Source: Anaerolineales bacterium UBA6131
Lineage (GTDB): Bacteria; Chloroflexota; Anaerolineae; UBA2200
NCBI GenBank assembly: GCA_002435875.1
Contig: DIVN01000127.1
Coordinates: forward strand, 7,351-27,403
Length of the DNA: 20,053 nucleotides
Direction: 5' to 3'
The notes beneath the pieces were generated by a model, which ran no database searches, had not been told where the DNA came from, and was given only the letters and a program-made list of their open reading frames with translations. The translations under genes and the position numbers were made by a program. The number at the start of each line of letters is the position of its first letter. The first letter of the stretch is position 1. Of this stretch, positions 7,098 to 15,432 are shown piece after piece.

Positions 7098-8827
7098 GTG
7101 GCATCCTGAGTCTCTGCTGGCAGTCGGAAGAGGAAAATGGAGTAACCGATCTTGGCGAATGGTTCGTAGCTCCTCAGCCAGCTGTACGCCTGCGGATCGC
7201 CAAGGTACCCACCCTGCAGGTAGGTCGCACTGATTGCATATACGGCTGGTGCGCGCATTTCCAGGTCTTGCGGCTTTTCCAGCGGAGCAGGCAGGGCCGG
7301 CAGAGAATAGTAGCTTGGGTACGCACTGCCAAAGTAAGCCAAGTAAACCTCGTTGATGCCCTCACGCTCCAGGTAGACCTTCAGGTTCTTCAGGTCCTGT
7401 CCCCAGTCAAGGTTGGAGTCGACCAGGTAGCGGTAGCCGTTGTCAGGGCCACCCACCAGTTCGTTGAAATACGCCAGATAGTGCGGATACATGCGCGCGG
7501 TACCAACAAGATACCACACGCCCAACGCAAGCAGCACCACCTTGTCTCGCCTTCCCCTGGCCAGCGTTACGGCCTTTGCCGCAATCACGTGGACCAACGG
7601 CAACGCAGGCAGAATGTGGCGGTAGCCAATATTGAGAAAGCTGAACAGTGTTGCAGCGAAGAAGGCACCCACCGCCGCATACAAAACATACTCCCGCCGT
7701 TGCAGGTCAAGCCGTCGTCGCAGTGTCCACAACGTGACCCCAGTCAGCAGGATGAGGGTGGGCAGCGGTGTCTTGATAGCGAAGGCCACCAGGAAATAGT
7801 ACCACCAGCCCTTCTCAGAATGCTGGCCCATGAGGAAGGCAGGTGCACCACGCTGCGCGTAACGACCGAGCCACCGGATGCCGCGAAAGTAGGTTGGGAA
7901 TGGCAGGGTAACACAATCTAGCACCCTATACGCCAAGTCACGCAAGGCGCTGTTCGGGATGTATCGATCCACAATAGTATGTACTGGCGAGGTCAATCTC
8001 TCCGTCTCAAAGCCATAGCTGGCCCAGAGTGCTACTACCGTCGCGATCGCCAAGACAAAGAGGATCGCTGCAGCAGTCCGGATCAGACGCCAGCGACGGG
8101 TCGGAGTCGGAGGGAAGCCCTGAGACGGTTCTGGCTCGTCTTTCGACCTCCAGACAAAGATGGTATCGAAAAGCACCAGTGCAACAAACACCGGCACCAT
8201 CAGCAGCGCCGAGAGCTTGGATGCCAGAGCAAGTCCCAGCAGCATGCCTGCCAAAATGAGGTGGCGCGCCCTACGTGCGCGCAGAAAGCACCACAAGGAA
8301 TATGTCGCGAGGAAGATCATGCAGGCCACGCCCAGATCGGTAGTGACAAGATGCGAATGGGCGAGGACATTGGGGTCGAGCACATAGAGAAACAGCGCAC
8401 CCAGTCCCGCAGACCTGCCCCACATATCTGCTGCCCAGCGGTAGACGAAGAAGCCCAGGATAACCGACAGCGCAACGATTGCCAGCCGACCACCATGAAT
8501 GACCGTTTCGGCATCGTTGTACACCCACACGAAATCCTCGGCGAATTCATTGATGTAGGTCTTGGAGTGCCTCATGTCATATGAGGGTACAATGATGCCC
8601 TTATAGAACAGCAAAGGTATCCCGCTCAGCATGTTCACGAAGGGAGGTGCCACGTTCAGATCAAGATTGCCGGTTACGAGATAATGGTACCCGCGCGAGA
8701 TGTGGTTCTGTTCGTCTGAGGTAGGCGAGGTGAAGCGCATGGCCGCAAGGCTGATGAACACGAGTGCGCTCAGCAGAAACACCACCACGGACGCCGATAT
8801 CAGGCTACGTTTGTCTGTGGGCTGCAT
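7091..8827 (-). CDS. GT39/PMT-type polytopic glycosyltransferase
   Basis: This 578-aa integral membrane protein is of the dolichyl-phosphate-mannose O-mannosyltransferase / ArnT superfamily (GT-C). After helix 1 the first outer loop has TSPTSDEQNH with the Asp-Glu pair at 38-39, the site expected for catalysis. DPNVLAHSHLVTTD carries further conserved acidic residues in the next loop. Numerous transmembrane helices follow, then an outer C-terminal part with LVDSNLDWGQDLKNL (468-482). Such enzymes transfer a sugar from a polyprenyl-phosphate donor on the outer membrane face. It is clearly paralogous to the protein at 10643-12412, and the two enclose an esterase gene. An ATG six bases upstream (8833) is possible, but GAAGG is correctly spaced only for the one at 8827. 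Acceptor and sugar are unknown. Confidence 0.9.
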   Translation of the reverse strand: MQPTDKRSLISASVVVFLLSALVFISLAAMRFTSPTSDEQNHISRGYHYLVTGNLDLNVAPPFVNMLSGIPLLFYKGIIVPSYDMRHSKTYINEFAEDFVWVYNDAETVIHGGRLAIVALSVILGFFVYRWAADMWGRSAGLGALFLYVLDPNVLAHSHLVTTDLGVACMIFLATYSLWCFLRARRARHLILAGMLLGLALASKLSALLMVPVFVALVLFDTIFVWRSKDEPEPSQGFPPTPTRRWRLIRTAAAILFVLAIATVVALWASYGFETERLTSPVHTIVDRYIPNSALRDLAYRVLDCVTLPFPTYFRGIRWLGRYAQRGAPAFLMGQHSEKGWWYYFLVAFAIKTPLPTLILLTGVTLWTLRRRLDLQRREYVLYAAVGAFFAATLFSFLNIGYRHILPALPLVHVIAAKAVTLARGRRDKVVLLALGVWYLVGTARMYPHYLAYFNELVGGPDNGYRYLVDSNLDWGQDLKNLKVYLEREGINEVYLAYFGSAYPSYYSLPALPAPLEKPQDLEMRAPAVYAISATYLQGGYLGDPQAYSWLRSYEPFAKIGYSIFLFRLPAETQDATW

Positions 8828-8833
8828 GGACAT

Positions 8834-8838
8834 CCTTC
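8834..8838 (-). promoter_or_regulatory. Ribosome binding site for the GT39 gene at 7091-8827
   Basis: GAAGG lies six bases before the ATG at 8827 and overlaps the TGA stop codon of the upstream esterase. It directly abuts the alternative ATG at 8833, which is too close for initiation. This decides the start and suggests coupled translation. Confidence 0.55.
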
Positions 8839-10630
8839 AGAACTGCGACTCGGCTTTGCGGGGCAGATGAAATGGGCGCGGCACAGAACTCACAGGATAC
8901 AGGACGTAGCGACGATGCACAGAGCCGTGGGCATCGCGTAGGACAGACAGGCACAATCGACCCTGGTCCGGGATAATCCTTCGAGTCGTCACGTTTCCAC
9001 TCGCGAAGTTATAGTCCTCCACGACATACGTGCGCTCATCGTGCATACCGATACGCACCAAGTCAAGACACACGTCAAGGGGCAAGTTGCCGCTGTCCAG
9101 TTGCCGTTCGTCCCGAACGGTCAGCGAGATGGTCCTACTATCGAGTTCGTAGGCGGCCGAAACCCTGCTGAATCCAGGCGAAGCCTTCCCCATCCAGGAC
9201 TTTTGTTCAATCGCGATCCAATAGTAGTCCTTGCTCTCATCAGTCCGAATATCAATGTCTTGCGGAATGGGGTTGAGCACGAACCTAGACAGGAACTCGA
9301 TCGGGCGCAGGTTCGGCACCGCATCAAAGTGTCCCCCATCGTGCCAGACAGCCACCTTGTTGTTGGCCAGCGGATCATAATGTTCGGCCATCGCTTTATG
9401 GAAATCCTCTGACTGCGCAAATGGTACTTGCTGATCCGCCCGCCCATGCACGATCGCCATGGGCACATGTTTCAGATTCATGACAAATTCCCGCGCCGAA
9501 CGACGCCCCCACTCAAACGCACATGAACCAGTGAGGTTTGTCGGTGGGCACCCCATATCGTTGGCCACAAGTCCAGAATACAGATCAGGGCGTTGTTCTA
9601 TCCATTGTACCAGATCCGTGGGACCGATCCAGTCTACCACTGCTGCAAAGAGATGGGGGTACTTGGCAGCCACAGTGGCCGCCACACCACCGCCGGCAGA
9701 AAAGCCGCTAAGGTAGATCCTGCCTGTATCCACCTCAAAGCGCTCGACCATCAGCTTGACTGCGTCCACAATGTCATGCTGGGTGGCTAGCGACGCGGTA
9801 CGACCCCCAGATGGCGGGTATAGTCCACGCACGTCAGGAGCAAGCAGCAACCATCCTACGGCATTGGTCCGCTCAGCATAGTGATACAACGCATCCCAGC
9901 GATCTTCTCCTGTACCCCCAATCGAAACCAGCAGTGGCACTGGCACATCGGGATTGTACTTGGCGGGAATCTTGAAGGCGGCCCTGCGCAGGCTACCATC
10001 ATAGCTGCTCGTGAACACAAACTCGCTCTTCAAAGCGCCTGACAGAACACCTTGCACCGTTAGCCGGGCTGCGTAGGCCAGCCATGCGCCCGCCAGATCC
10101 GAATCGCTGGTGATTGTAATCTCATTCCAGCCACTGACAACCAGCGATGCCGTGGGGATGGTATATGTTATCGGTGCAACAGGGCCATAGCACCAACAGC
10201 AAGGGTATGAGTCAGGCGTCATGTGTGACACAGGATGGCCGTTCAGATAGATTGTGTGCTCGCCCCCTTGCGCTACCCCACATGATGATAGGGTCAAGTA
10301 GGCGATCTCAGGCTGCCCATCGTACAGGATGAGCAGCTTGTCCGAAAGCGTTGAAGTGCTGACCATTCCCGGGATGGCTTCCAGGCAGCGCCGCGATGCC
10401 GCGGACTGGGCAGTTCCCCATGACTCAGGCGGTGGTGTCTCCGTGGCAGATTGTGACGGCAGGCGGGTCGCAAACTGGTGTACCCAGTATTGAGCGAACC
10501 GTGGTGCTGCGGTGAGGCACACCAGAAGAAGAGCAAGGGCCAGACCCACCCGGCTGGGCGCGTCTTCGCGTCCACGTTCGTCGTTCCGTATTCCACCCCC
10601 GCGTCCAGTCATGCGTCTCGACACCGGCAC
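8837..10630 (-). CDS. Exported alpha/beta-hydrolase esterase (LpqC/PHB-depolymerase-like)
   Basis: The 597-aa protein has a single hydrophobic signal or anchor segment at about 28-43. A beta-rich region follows with YLNGH at 128-132 and a Cys cluster (C144, C145, C147). The hydrolase domain starts around residue 215. GFSAGG places the nucleophile at S311; D399 (HGRADQQVPF) and H434 (GGH) complete a plausible triad. A C-terminal beta-type domain begins with KDYYW at 467-471. It is homologous to the larger esterase at 1-2331 but lacks that protein's N-terminal DNRLRE-like domain and Thr-Pro linker. It would act outside the cytoplasmic membrane as a serine esterase; a peptidase-like activity is less likely. 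The start is a GTG at 10630 with a weak ribosome site; an ATG at 10612 is an alternative. The gene sits between two paralogous GT39 genes, with gaps of 12 and 9 bases. Confidence 0.88.
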   Translation of the reverse strand: MPVSRRMTGRGGGIRNDERGREDAPSRVGLALALLLVCLTAAPRFAQYWVHQFATRLPSQSATETPPPESWGTAQSAASRRCLEAIPGMVSTSTLSDKLLILYDGQPEIAYLTLSSCGVAQGGEHTIYLNGHPVSHMTPDSYPCCWCYGPVAPITYTIPTASLVVSGWNEITITSDSDLAGAWLAYAARLTVQGVLSGALKSEFVFTSSYDGSLRRAAFKIPAKYNPDVPVPLLVSIGGTGEDRWDALYHYAERTNAVGWLLLAPDVRGLYPPSGGRTASLATQHDIVDAVKLMVERFEVDTGRIYLSGFSAGGGVAATVAAKYPHLFAAVVDWIGPTDLVQWIEQRPDLYSGLVANDMGCPPTNLTGSCAFEWGRRSAREFVMNLKHVPMAIVHGRADQQVPFAQSEDFHKAMAEHYDPLANNKVAVWHDGGHFDAVPNLRPIEFLSRFVLNPIPQDIDIRTDESKDYYWIAIEQKSWMGKASPGFSRVSAAYELDSRTISLTVRDERQLDSGNLPLDVCLDLVRIGMHDERTYVVEDYNFASGNVTTRRIIPDQGRLCLSVLRDAHGSVHRRYVLYPVSSVPRPFHLPRKAESQF

Positions 10631-10642
10631 TATCTGCGATCG

Positions 10643-12412
10643 CTAAGGAAGACGGTAGATGAAAATCGAGAACCCCACGTTGTCGATGGGCGCATACTGA
10701 TGTAGCCAATGCAAGGAAGCATCTTGCCTACCGTACACGCCTTGTAGCTGCGTGGCGCTAATCGCGTAGTAAGCGGCTGGCGCGTCGTTGGCAGGGGCTT
10801 CCGAGGGCATGGGCAGATACTGTATGCCATAGTAGCCAGGATCAGCGGTGCCAAAATAATCGAGGTACAACTCTTCAATGCCACGTCTGTCGAGATAGGA
10901 TCCAAGGTTCTTCAGATCCTGGCCCCAGTCCAGGTTCGAGTCCACGAGGTAGCGGTAACCCTGACGCGGGCCCCCGACCAGCTCATTGAAATAGGCCAGA
11001 TAGTGAGGGGCAACAGCGCATGTTCCGAGCACATGCCAAAGACACAGCGTCAAAAGCCCCGCGCGCGCCAAGCCGGATGTGCTCCTGACGGCGAGTCTGC
11101 TGACGTAGGTGTAGGCAAATGGTAGCAGCGGGATGATGTTGCGATAGCCGATGTCAATCGAGCTAAAGACGCTCGAAAGTGACAGGAACAGCATGGGAAC
11201 CAGCAGGTACCTCTCGTTTGACTCCGCGCGTCGCTCGCGAAAACACAGCAGTGCAGTCGCAGCCAGCAGCAGCAGTACCGGGATAGGCGTCTTGATCATG
11301 AAAGCTATGGGGAAGTAGAACCACCAGCCCTGGACTCCGTACCGGCCCATGATGAAGCTGGGATGACCCTTCTCTGCGTACTGCCGCAGCCAGGCCAGCT
11401 CTGAAAAGTAGCTGGGTGCTGGCACACGGATTGCTTCGGCCAGATGGTAGACAATCCGTCTTGACGCCGGGCTGCCGACTGGCAAGAGCCGATCGAGCAA
11501 CGCGTGTTCACTCTCGTGCGGCAACAACGGCTGGAGTTCGAACCCATACACGGCCCAGAGGGCCACAAAGCCAACCACAGAGATGATCACCATTAGGGTC
11601 GCGACTCGATACAGACTTCTGATGGTGCGCTGCTGCCCAAATCTGCCCTGCCCCGGCACAGGAAAGGCCTCGGACGGGCCATCTTTCTCGAAAACCCACA
11701 TAAGCAGCAACACTCCAAAGGCAAGGACTAGTGAGAGGGCGGAGAACTTGGTGGCCTGGGCCAGGCCGAAAGTGATTCCAACGACAAGGAGCCGCGGCCA
11801 CGAAGGATGCACACAGAAACGCCACAGGCAGTACGAAGACAGAAAGATCAACAAGGCTGCACCGATATCGGTAGTCACAAGGCCAGAATGGGCAATGATA
11901 TTGGGATCAAAGCAAAACAACAGGCTGGCCAGGGCGACTGCGGCGGGCGATGCCAGCATCTGTGCTTGCGAGGTAGCTATACGCCTGGTGTAATTCATCT
12001 GCCGGGTCCACAGAAGCAGAACTCCCGCCAGTGCCAGTGCAAGTCCAACCGCGCTCACGCGCGCCAATCCCATGATTCGTTCCGGGTCGTTTCCCAACCG
12101 CCAGAGAAACTCATCGGCTACCTGAAATACATCCGCAAAGCTGCGCACCTGGGGCCAGCCCGCCTCATGCGTTGGGATCCGGATGTCAGGGCGAAGCAAC
12201 AGAGGGAGAACATGGACCAGATTGGCCAACGGCGGGTGGCCACCCCACTTGAGAAGCGCGCTATCACCTGTTCTCAAGTACACGTAGCTACGCACGATAT
12301 GGTATGGTTCGTCGAAGGTAGGTGATGTGGTAACAATGCTCCATGTCGTCTGGAGCACAAATGCGATCAAAAAACAGATAGGTGCCAGGCGCAGGAAGCG
12401 TAGGCTACGCAC
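10643..12412 (-). CDS. GT39/PMT-type polytopic glycosyltransferase
   Basis: The 589-aa GT-C protein has TSPTFDEPYH in the first outer loop (Asp-Glu at 34-35) and FDPNIIAHSGLVTTD in a later loop. Many hydrophobic helices follow, then LVDSNLDWGQDLKNL at 489-503 in the outer C-terminal region. It is paralogous to the protein at 7091-8827: around the last motif 30 of 32 residues are identical. It is expected to use a polyprenyl-phosphate sugar donor at the outer face of the membrane. The start is a GTG that overlaps the end of the radical SAM gene by eight bases, with GGAG about six bases ahead, so translation is likely coupled. The esterase follows 12 bases downstream. Confidence 0.9.
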   Translation of the reverse strand: MRSLRFLRLAPICFLIAFVLQTTWSIVTTSPTFDEPYHIVRSYVYLRTGDSALLKWGGHPPLANLVHVLPLLLRPDIRIPTHEAGWPQVRSFADVFQVADEFLWRLGNDPERIMGLARVSAVGLALALAGVLLLWTRQMNYTRRIATSQAQMLASPAAVALASLLFCFDPNIIAHSGLVTTDIGAALLIFLSSYCLWRFCVHPSWPRLLVVGITFGLAQATKFSALSLVLAFGVLLLMWVFEKDGPSEAFPVPGQGRFGQQRTIRSLYRVATLMVIISVVGFVALWAVYGFELQPLLPHESEHALLDRLLPVGSPASRRIVYHLAEAIRVPAPSYFSELAWLRQYAEKGHPSFIMGRYGVQGWWFYFPIAFMIKTPIPVLLLLAATALLCFRERRAESNERYLLVPMLFLSLSSVFSSIDIGYRNIIPLLPFAYTYVSRLAVRSTSGLARAGLLTLCLWHVLGTCAVAPHYLAYFNELVGGPRQGYRYLVDSNLDWGQDLKNLGSYLDRRGIEELYLDYFGTADPGYYGIQYLPMPSEAPANDAPAAYYAISATQLQGVYGRQDASLHWLHQYAPIDNVGFSIFIYRLP

Positions 12413-13715
12413 ATCGGTCTCCGCGGAGCATCTGCCGCAGCCAGCGTCTCACGCGGGTCAATCGGTCCACACTCTGCGACCGTTGCACGAGCTCCTGCTG
12501 TACTTCTTGCAGGACTTGCGTCTGAAGTCGAGCGTCTGCTGCATCTCCAAGGTGAGATAGCTCAATGCCCGGATAGGATTCGCACTCTTTGATATTCAAC
12601 GCATCGGGCCCCATCTGCTGTACAAAGCGCGCCGTCTGCAAGACCATGTCATCGTTTTGCCCCGGCAGGCCAGTCATCACAAACACGCGGCAATTCATTG
12701 CAGCGCGTCTGCATGCCTCTACCACTGTGGCAATATGGGCCAGGTATTGCTCGGCCTGATCATGCGAAGCAACTCGGCGCAAGCTCTGCAACAGACTCGC
12801 GTCCGTCGTCTCGAGGCCAATCTTTACCCATTTGCAGCCCGCACGCTGCATCAAGCGCAGCACGTCGCGGTCGAAATGCTCAGGCCTAGATTCGCATTCC
12901 CAGTTGACGCGGAGGCCAAGACGTAGGATTTCCTCACAAAGGCCCACCACGCGGTCCCGCTGATAGGCAAATACCGGATCCCGGAAGATTAGCCGTGATG
13001 GGCGATACGCCTCGACGAGATGCTGCATTTCCGCAACGACACTGCGCACTGACCGGGCACGGAGGCGGTGCCCTTGAGATGCTGCATACGGGCAGTAGGA
13101 GCAGTGGTCCGGACAGCCTCGACTGCCCATGATGGTCAAGAAACCATACCGTGACCAGGGAAGCCTATCCCAGGCCGGGAACGGCAGAGAATCCAGATCC
13201 TCCAGCAACCCCGAGTCATCATATCCGGGCAGGCCGAGCGTTGCAGGAGACAACACGACGTTGGTTGGCAGACTATCATCCACGATGCGTCTCATGACCT
13301 CGTGGAAGTAGCCTTCCGCGTCACCAATGAGCACCGCATCAGCCCCCGCGCGGACAAAGACCTCCGGTGCCACAAAACGGATGGACGGGCCGAAAACAAG
13401 GACTCGTGCAGAAGTCGCGGCGCGCAGCTGATGCAGGTACTCCAGATCTCCCGGCAGGCTGGCAAAGGACACGAACACGCCCATCGCTGCTGCACCCTGC
13501 CAGTCAGGCGCAGATCCGTCTGCGATCCCGTCGAATACCTGTACCGGCCAATCATCCTTACGCAATGTTGCGGCCGCAGCCGCCAAAGTATGGGGCGGAT
13601 AGCAGAAAGCTGCGGGGTCAGAATAGACCACACCCAATCCCGCTGCACCTTCGCGATTGGCCAGTGTGCCAGGAAGACTCGGTGGGTTAATCAAGTACAC
13701 TAGGGGTCTAGCCAC
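12405..13715 (-). CDS. Radical SAM protein with B12-binding-like N-terminal domain
   Basis: The 436-aa protein starts with a Rossmann-like region (about 1-150) of the cobalamin-binding type: INPPS near the start, PPHTLAAAAATLR at 40-52 and VLIGDAEGYF at 128-137. The radical SAM domain follows with GSRGCPDHCSYC, whose C201, C205 and C208 would hold the 4Fe-4S cluster. FRDPVFAY (244-251) and KIGLETTD (298-305) are typical later strands of this class. No DxHxxG cobalamin-ligand motif is visible in the N-terminal domain, so bound B12 may be absent or lack a lower His ligand. Members include methylases of lipids and natural products and ring-cyclases; which reaction applies here is not known. The GTG start is supported by a perfect GGAGG seven bases upstream, the strongest ribosome site in the window. 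Its location among GT-C genes points to modification of a lipid carrier or sugar. Confidence 0.9.
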   Translation of the reverse strand: MARPLVYLINPPSLPGTLANREGAAGLGVVYSDPAAFCYPPHTLAAAAATLRKDDWPVQVFDGIADGSAPDWQGAAAMGVFVSFASLPGDLEYLHQLRAATSARVLVFGPSIRFVAPEVFVRAGADAVLIGDAEGYFHEVMRRIVDDSLPTNVVLSPATLGLPGYDDSGLLEDLDSLPFPAWDRLPWSRYGFLTIMGSRGCPDHCSYCPYAASQGHRLRARSVRSVVAEMQHLVEAYRPSRLIFRDPVFAYQRDRVVGLCEEILRLGLRVNWECESRPEHFDRDVLRLMQRAGCKWVKIGLETTDASLLQSLRRVASHDQAEQYLAHIATVVEACRRAAMNCRVFVMTGLPGQNDDMVLQTARFVQQMGPDALNIKECESYPGIELSHLGDAADARLQTQVLQEVQQELVQRSQSVDRLTRVRRWLRQMLRGDRCA

Positions 13716-13722
13716 TTATCGA

Positions 13723-13727
13723 CCTCC
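13723..13727 (-). promoter_or_regulatory. Strong ribosome binding site before the radical SAM gene
   Basis: GGAGG on the minus strand is seven bases before the GTG at 13715 and supports that non-ATG start. The 52-base gap here (13716-13767) contains no convincing promoter or terminator. Confidence 0.7.
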
Positions 13728-13767
13728 ACAAGCTCTAGAGGGCGACTCCATAGCAGTTCCGCTCATG

Positions 13768-15396
13768 CTACGGCAAGACCTCATAGACGACGGTCTTGCC
13801 CAGGGGATGGGCGGCAGTGTAGACATGGCGGAAGCCAACCGGAGCCGTGCTCTCGTCAAGAAAAACATGCAGCTGTGGACGGATCACCGTGGCCTCACGT
13901 TCGTCGACCACCACATACTGCGCACCTCTCTGACGAACATACGAGACAAATCTGTCCAAGGGCTCGTTCGGGGTAGCAGCCCATTTGCGTTCGGCATAGA
14001 AGGGCACTTCCGTGTCCCGAGACATAATCATCGCCTGGCTATCAGTGTGTGCTGCAAGCCACTGCCCCGCCGCGCGGCGGCTGGTATTGAGTCCAGCCAA
14101 CCCGTCGTCAACGATTCGTGGCTGCAAGATCATGAAAAAGGCTACTATCGGCACTACCAGCGCTGCACAGAGGACAGACCCAAGATGCGAAGGCCGATTG
14201 TTGCGCCAGCCTAGGGCACGTAGAGTACCCTGAGCCCACTGTAAAAGTGCCTCGATGCCACAGGCTAGCCAGATCAGCAGGATCGGCAGAGCAGGCGCAA
14301 AGTAGCGCAGTTCGATGTGAAAGGGCAGGAACACCAGCACGGGGGCCGCAGCCAGGAGGAGAAAGACTTCTTTGAACGCCCGCTGGCGATCCCATGTAGA
14401 GCCGAACCAAGCCAGGCTCAGAAACCCCAAGAAGTAGAATGGGAATGTTCTTCGCGAGAACAGCACGCCTTCCAAAGTGTTGACGTTCGTCCATAGACGT
14501 CGGATGAACCCGCGTACGTCGCGTGCGATCTCCTCTCCGATACTGTACTTGAAGCGATCCATGGAAAACCAGATGATCTCGTTGCCGGCCTGATCCAGCC
14601 TCGACAAAGCCCGATCGTACAAACCGGGATCATGTTCGACAGCCCCTAGGCCCGCCACATAGGTGACGCCCAGCTTGCCCGTCAGCATAATTCGGCCAGT
14701 GTGACGATAGAGAAAAACCATGTATGGCGAGATCACCAACATAAACGAAAGCAGGCATACAACGACGCCCAGAACCGCACGACGGCCAAAGGAGCGCCTG
14801 AGCACATTCGCCACGAGCAGGAAGGCGACGATCAAGATGAATCCGACAATCGCCTCCGGCTTGGTAAGATAGGCCAGCCCATAGAAGACGCCTGCGAGCA
14901 GGTACGAAACCCAAGAGCCACGCTCCCAAGCGAGCCACGCCGCAGAAAGCCCCAGCAGCAGGAGGAAGAGGTAGAGTGGTTCAAGCATGGTCCCCCAGAA
15001 AATCACCGCTGCGTTTAGGGCTGGGAAGGTGGCAAGCAGCAGAACCGCTATCCAGGCGACGCGTTGACCGAAGAGATGCCGGGCGAGCCAGTAGAACGGC
15101 AAAAGAGCGAGTGTACCAAAGACAACAAAACTCAGATCGCTATTGAGCTTCATGTCATGGGTCAAGGGATAGAGGGCGCCTGTGACAATGGAGAATAGGG
15201 GAGCATAGTGCAGCTCAGGCCGGCTTGCCACACTGAGACCGTTGCCCGTAAACAGATTCCTCCCGGCAATCAAATAGTCGGGCTCATCCCAACGCACAAC
15301 GCGGTCTACCCGCACCACGGCGGTCCTGATCGCAATTGAGCACAAGAGAAGGGCTAGCAAGACAACCCGTTCGGTACGCTGATTTGATGTAGCCAT
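13768..15396 (-). CDS. GT39/ArnT-like polytopic glycosyltransferase
   Basis: This 542-aa GT-C protein carries RWDEPDYLIAGRNL in its first outer loop, with the catalytic Asp-Glu candidates at 37-38. Around ten or more hydrophobic segments follow. A soluble C-terminal region of about 120 residues contains AGQWLAAHTDSQAMIMSRD and AQYVVVDERE, the usual shape in PMT_2 family proteins of this type. It differs clearly from the two tandem paralogs just upstream in transcription, so it is not a recent copy of them. A TTG at 15408 could extend the frame by four codons. The ATG at 15396 is preferred because GAGG lies six bases before it. The gap from the upstream gene is about 36 bases. It is expected to transfer a sugar from a polyprenyl-phosphate donor on the outer membrane face; the acceptor is unknown. 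Confidence 0.9.
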   Translation of the reverse strand: MATSNQRTERVVLLALLLCSIAIRTAVVRVDRVVRWDEPDYLIAGRNLFTGNGLSVASRPELHYAPLFSIVTGALYPLTHDMKLNSDLSFVVFGTLALLPFYWLARHLFGQRVAWIAVLLLATFPALNAAVIFWGTMLEPLYLFLLLLGLSAAWLAWERGSWVSYLLAGVFYGLAYLTKPEAIVGFILIVAFLLVANVLRRSFGRRAVLGVVVCLLSFMLVISPYMVFLYRHTGRIMLTGKLGVTYVAGLGAVEHDPGLYDRALSRLDQAGNEIIWFSMDRFKYSIGEEIARDVRGFIRRLWTNVNTLEGVLFSRRTFPFYFLGFLSLAWFGSTWDRQRAFKEVFLLLAAAPVLVFLPFHIELRYFAPALPILLIWLACGIEALLQWAQGTLRALGWRNNRPSHLGSVLCAALVVPIVAFFMILQPRIVDDGLAGLNTSRRAAGQWLAAHTDSQAMIMSRDTEVPFYAERKWAATPNEPLDRFVSYVRQRGAQYVVVDEREATVIRPQLHVFLDESTAPVGFRHVYTAAHPLGKTVVYEVLP

Positions 15397-15402
15397 GTGT
15401 TG

Positions 15403-15406
15403 CCTC
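15403..15406 (-). promoter_or_regulatory. Ribosome binding site fixing the ATG start at 15396
   Basis: GAGG lies six bases before the ATG at 15396. It sits within the alternative TTG start context at 15408, which has no site of its own. Confidence 0.5.
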
Positions 15407-15432
15407 AATACAATCCTGCCTGTTGTAGAGTG

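Noticed and set aside
7268..7921. Long plus-strand open frame of 217 codons
   Set aside because: It lies wholly antisense to the well-supported GT39 gene and has a low-complexity, Gln/Arg/His-rich composition typical of the reverse frame of a membrane protein gene.
7979..8584. Plus-strand frame of 201 codons rich in Arg, Gln and His
   Set aside because: Antisense to conserved GT39 loops, including the DPNVLAHS motif; no independent support.
13728..13745. Short palindrome CTCTAGAG in the gap before the radical SAM gene
   Set aside because: Eight bases are too few to claim an operator and no second copy was noticed.
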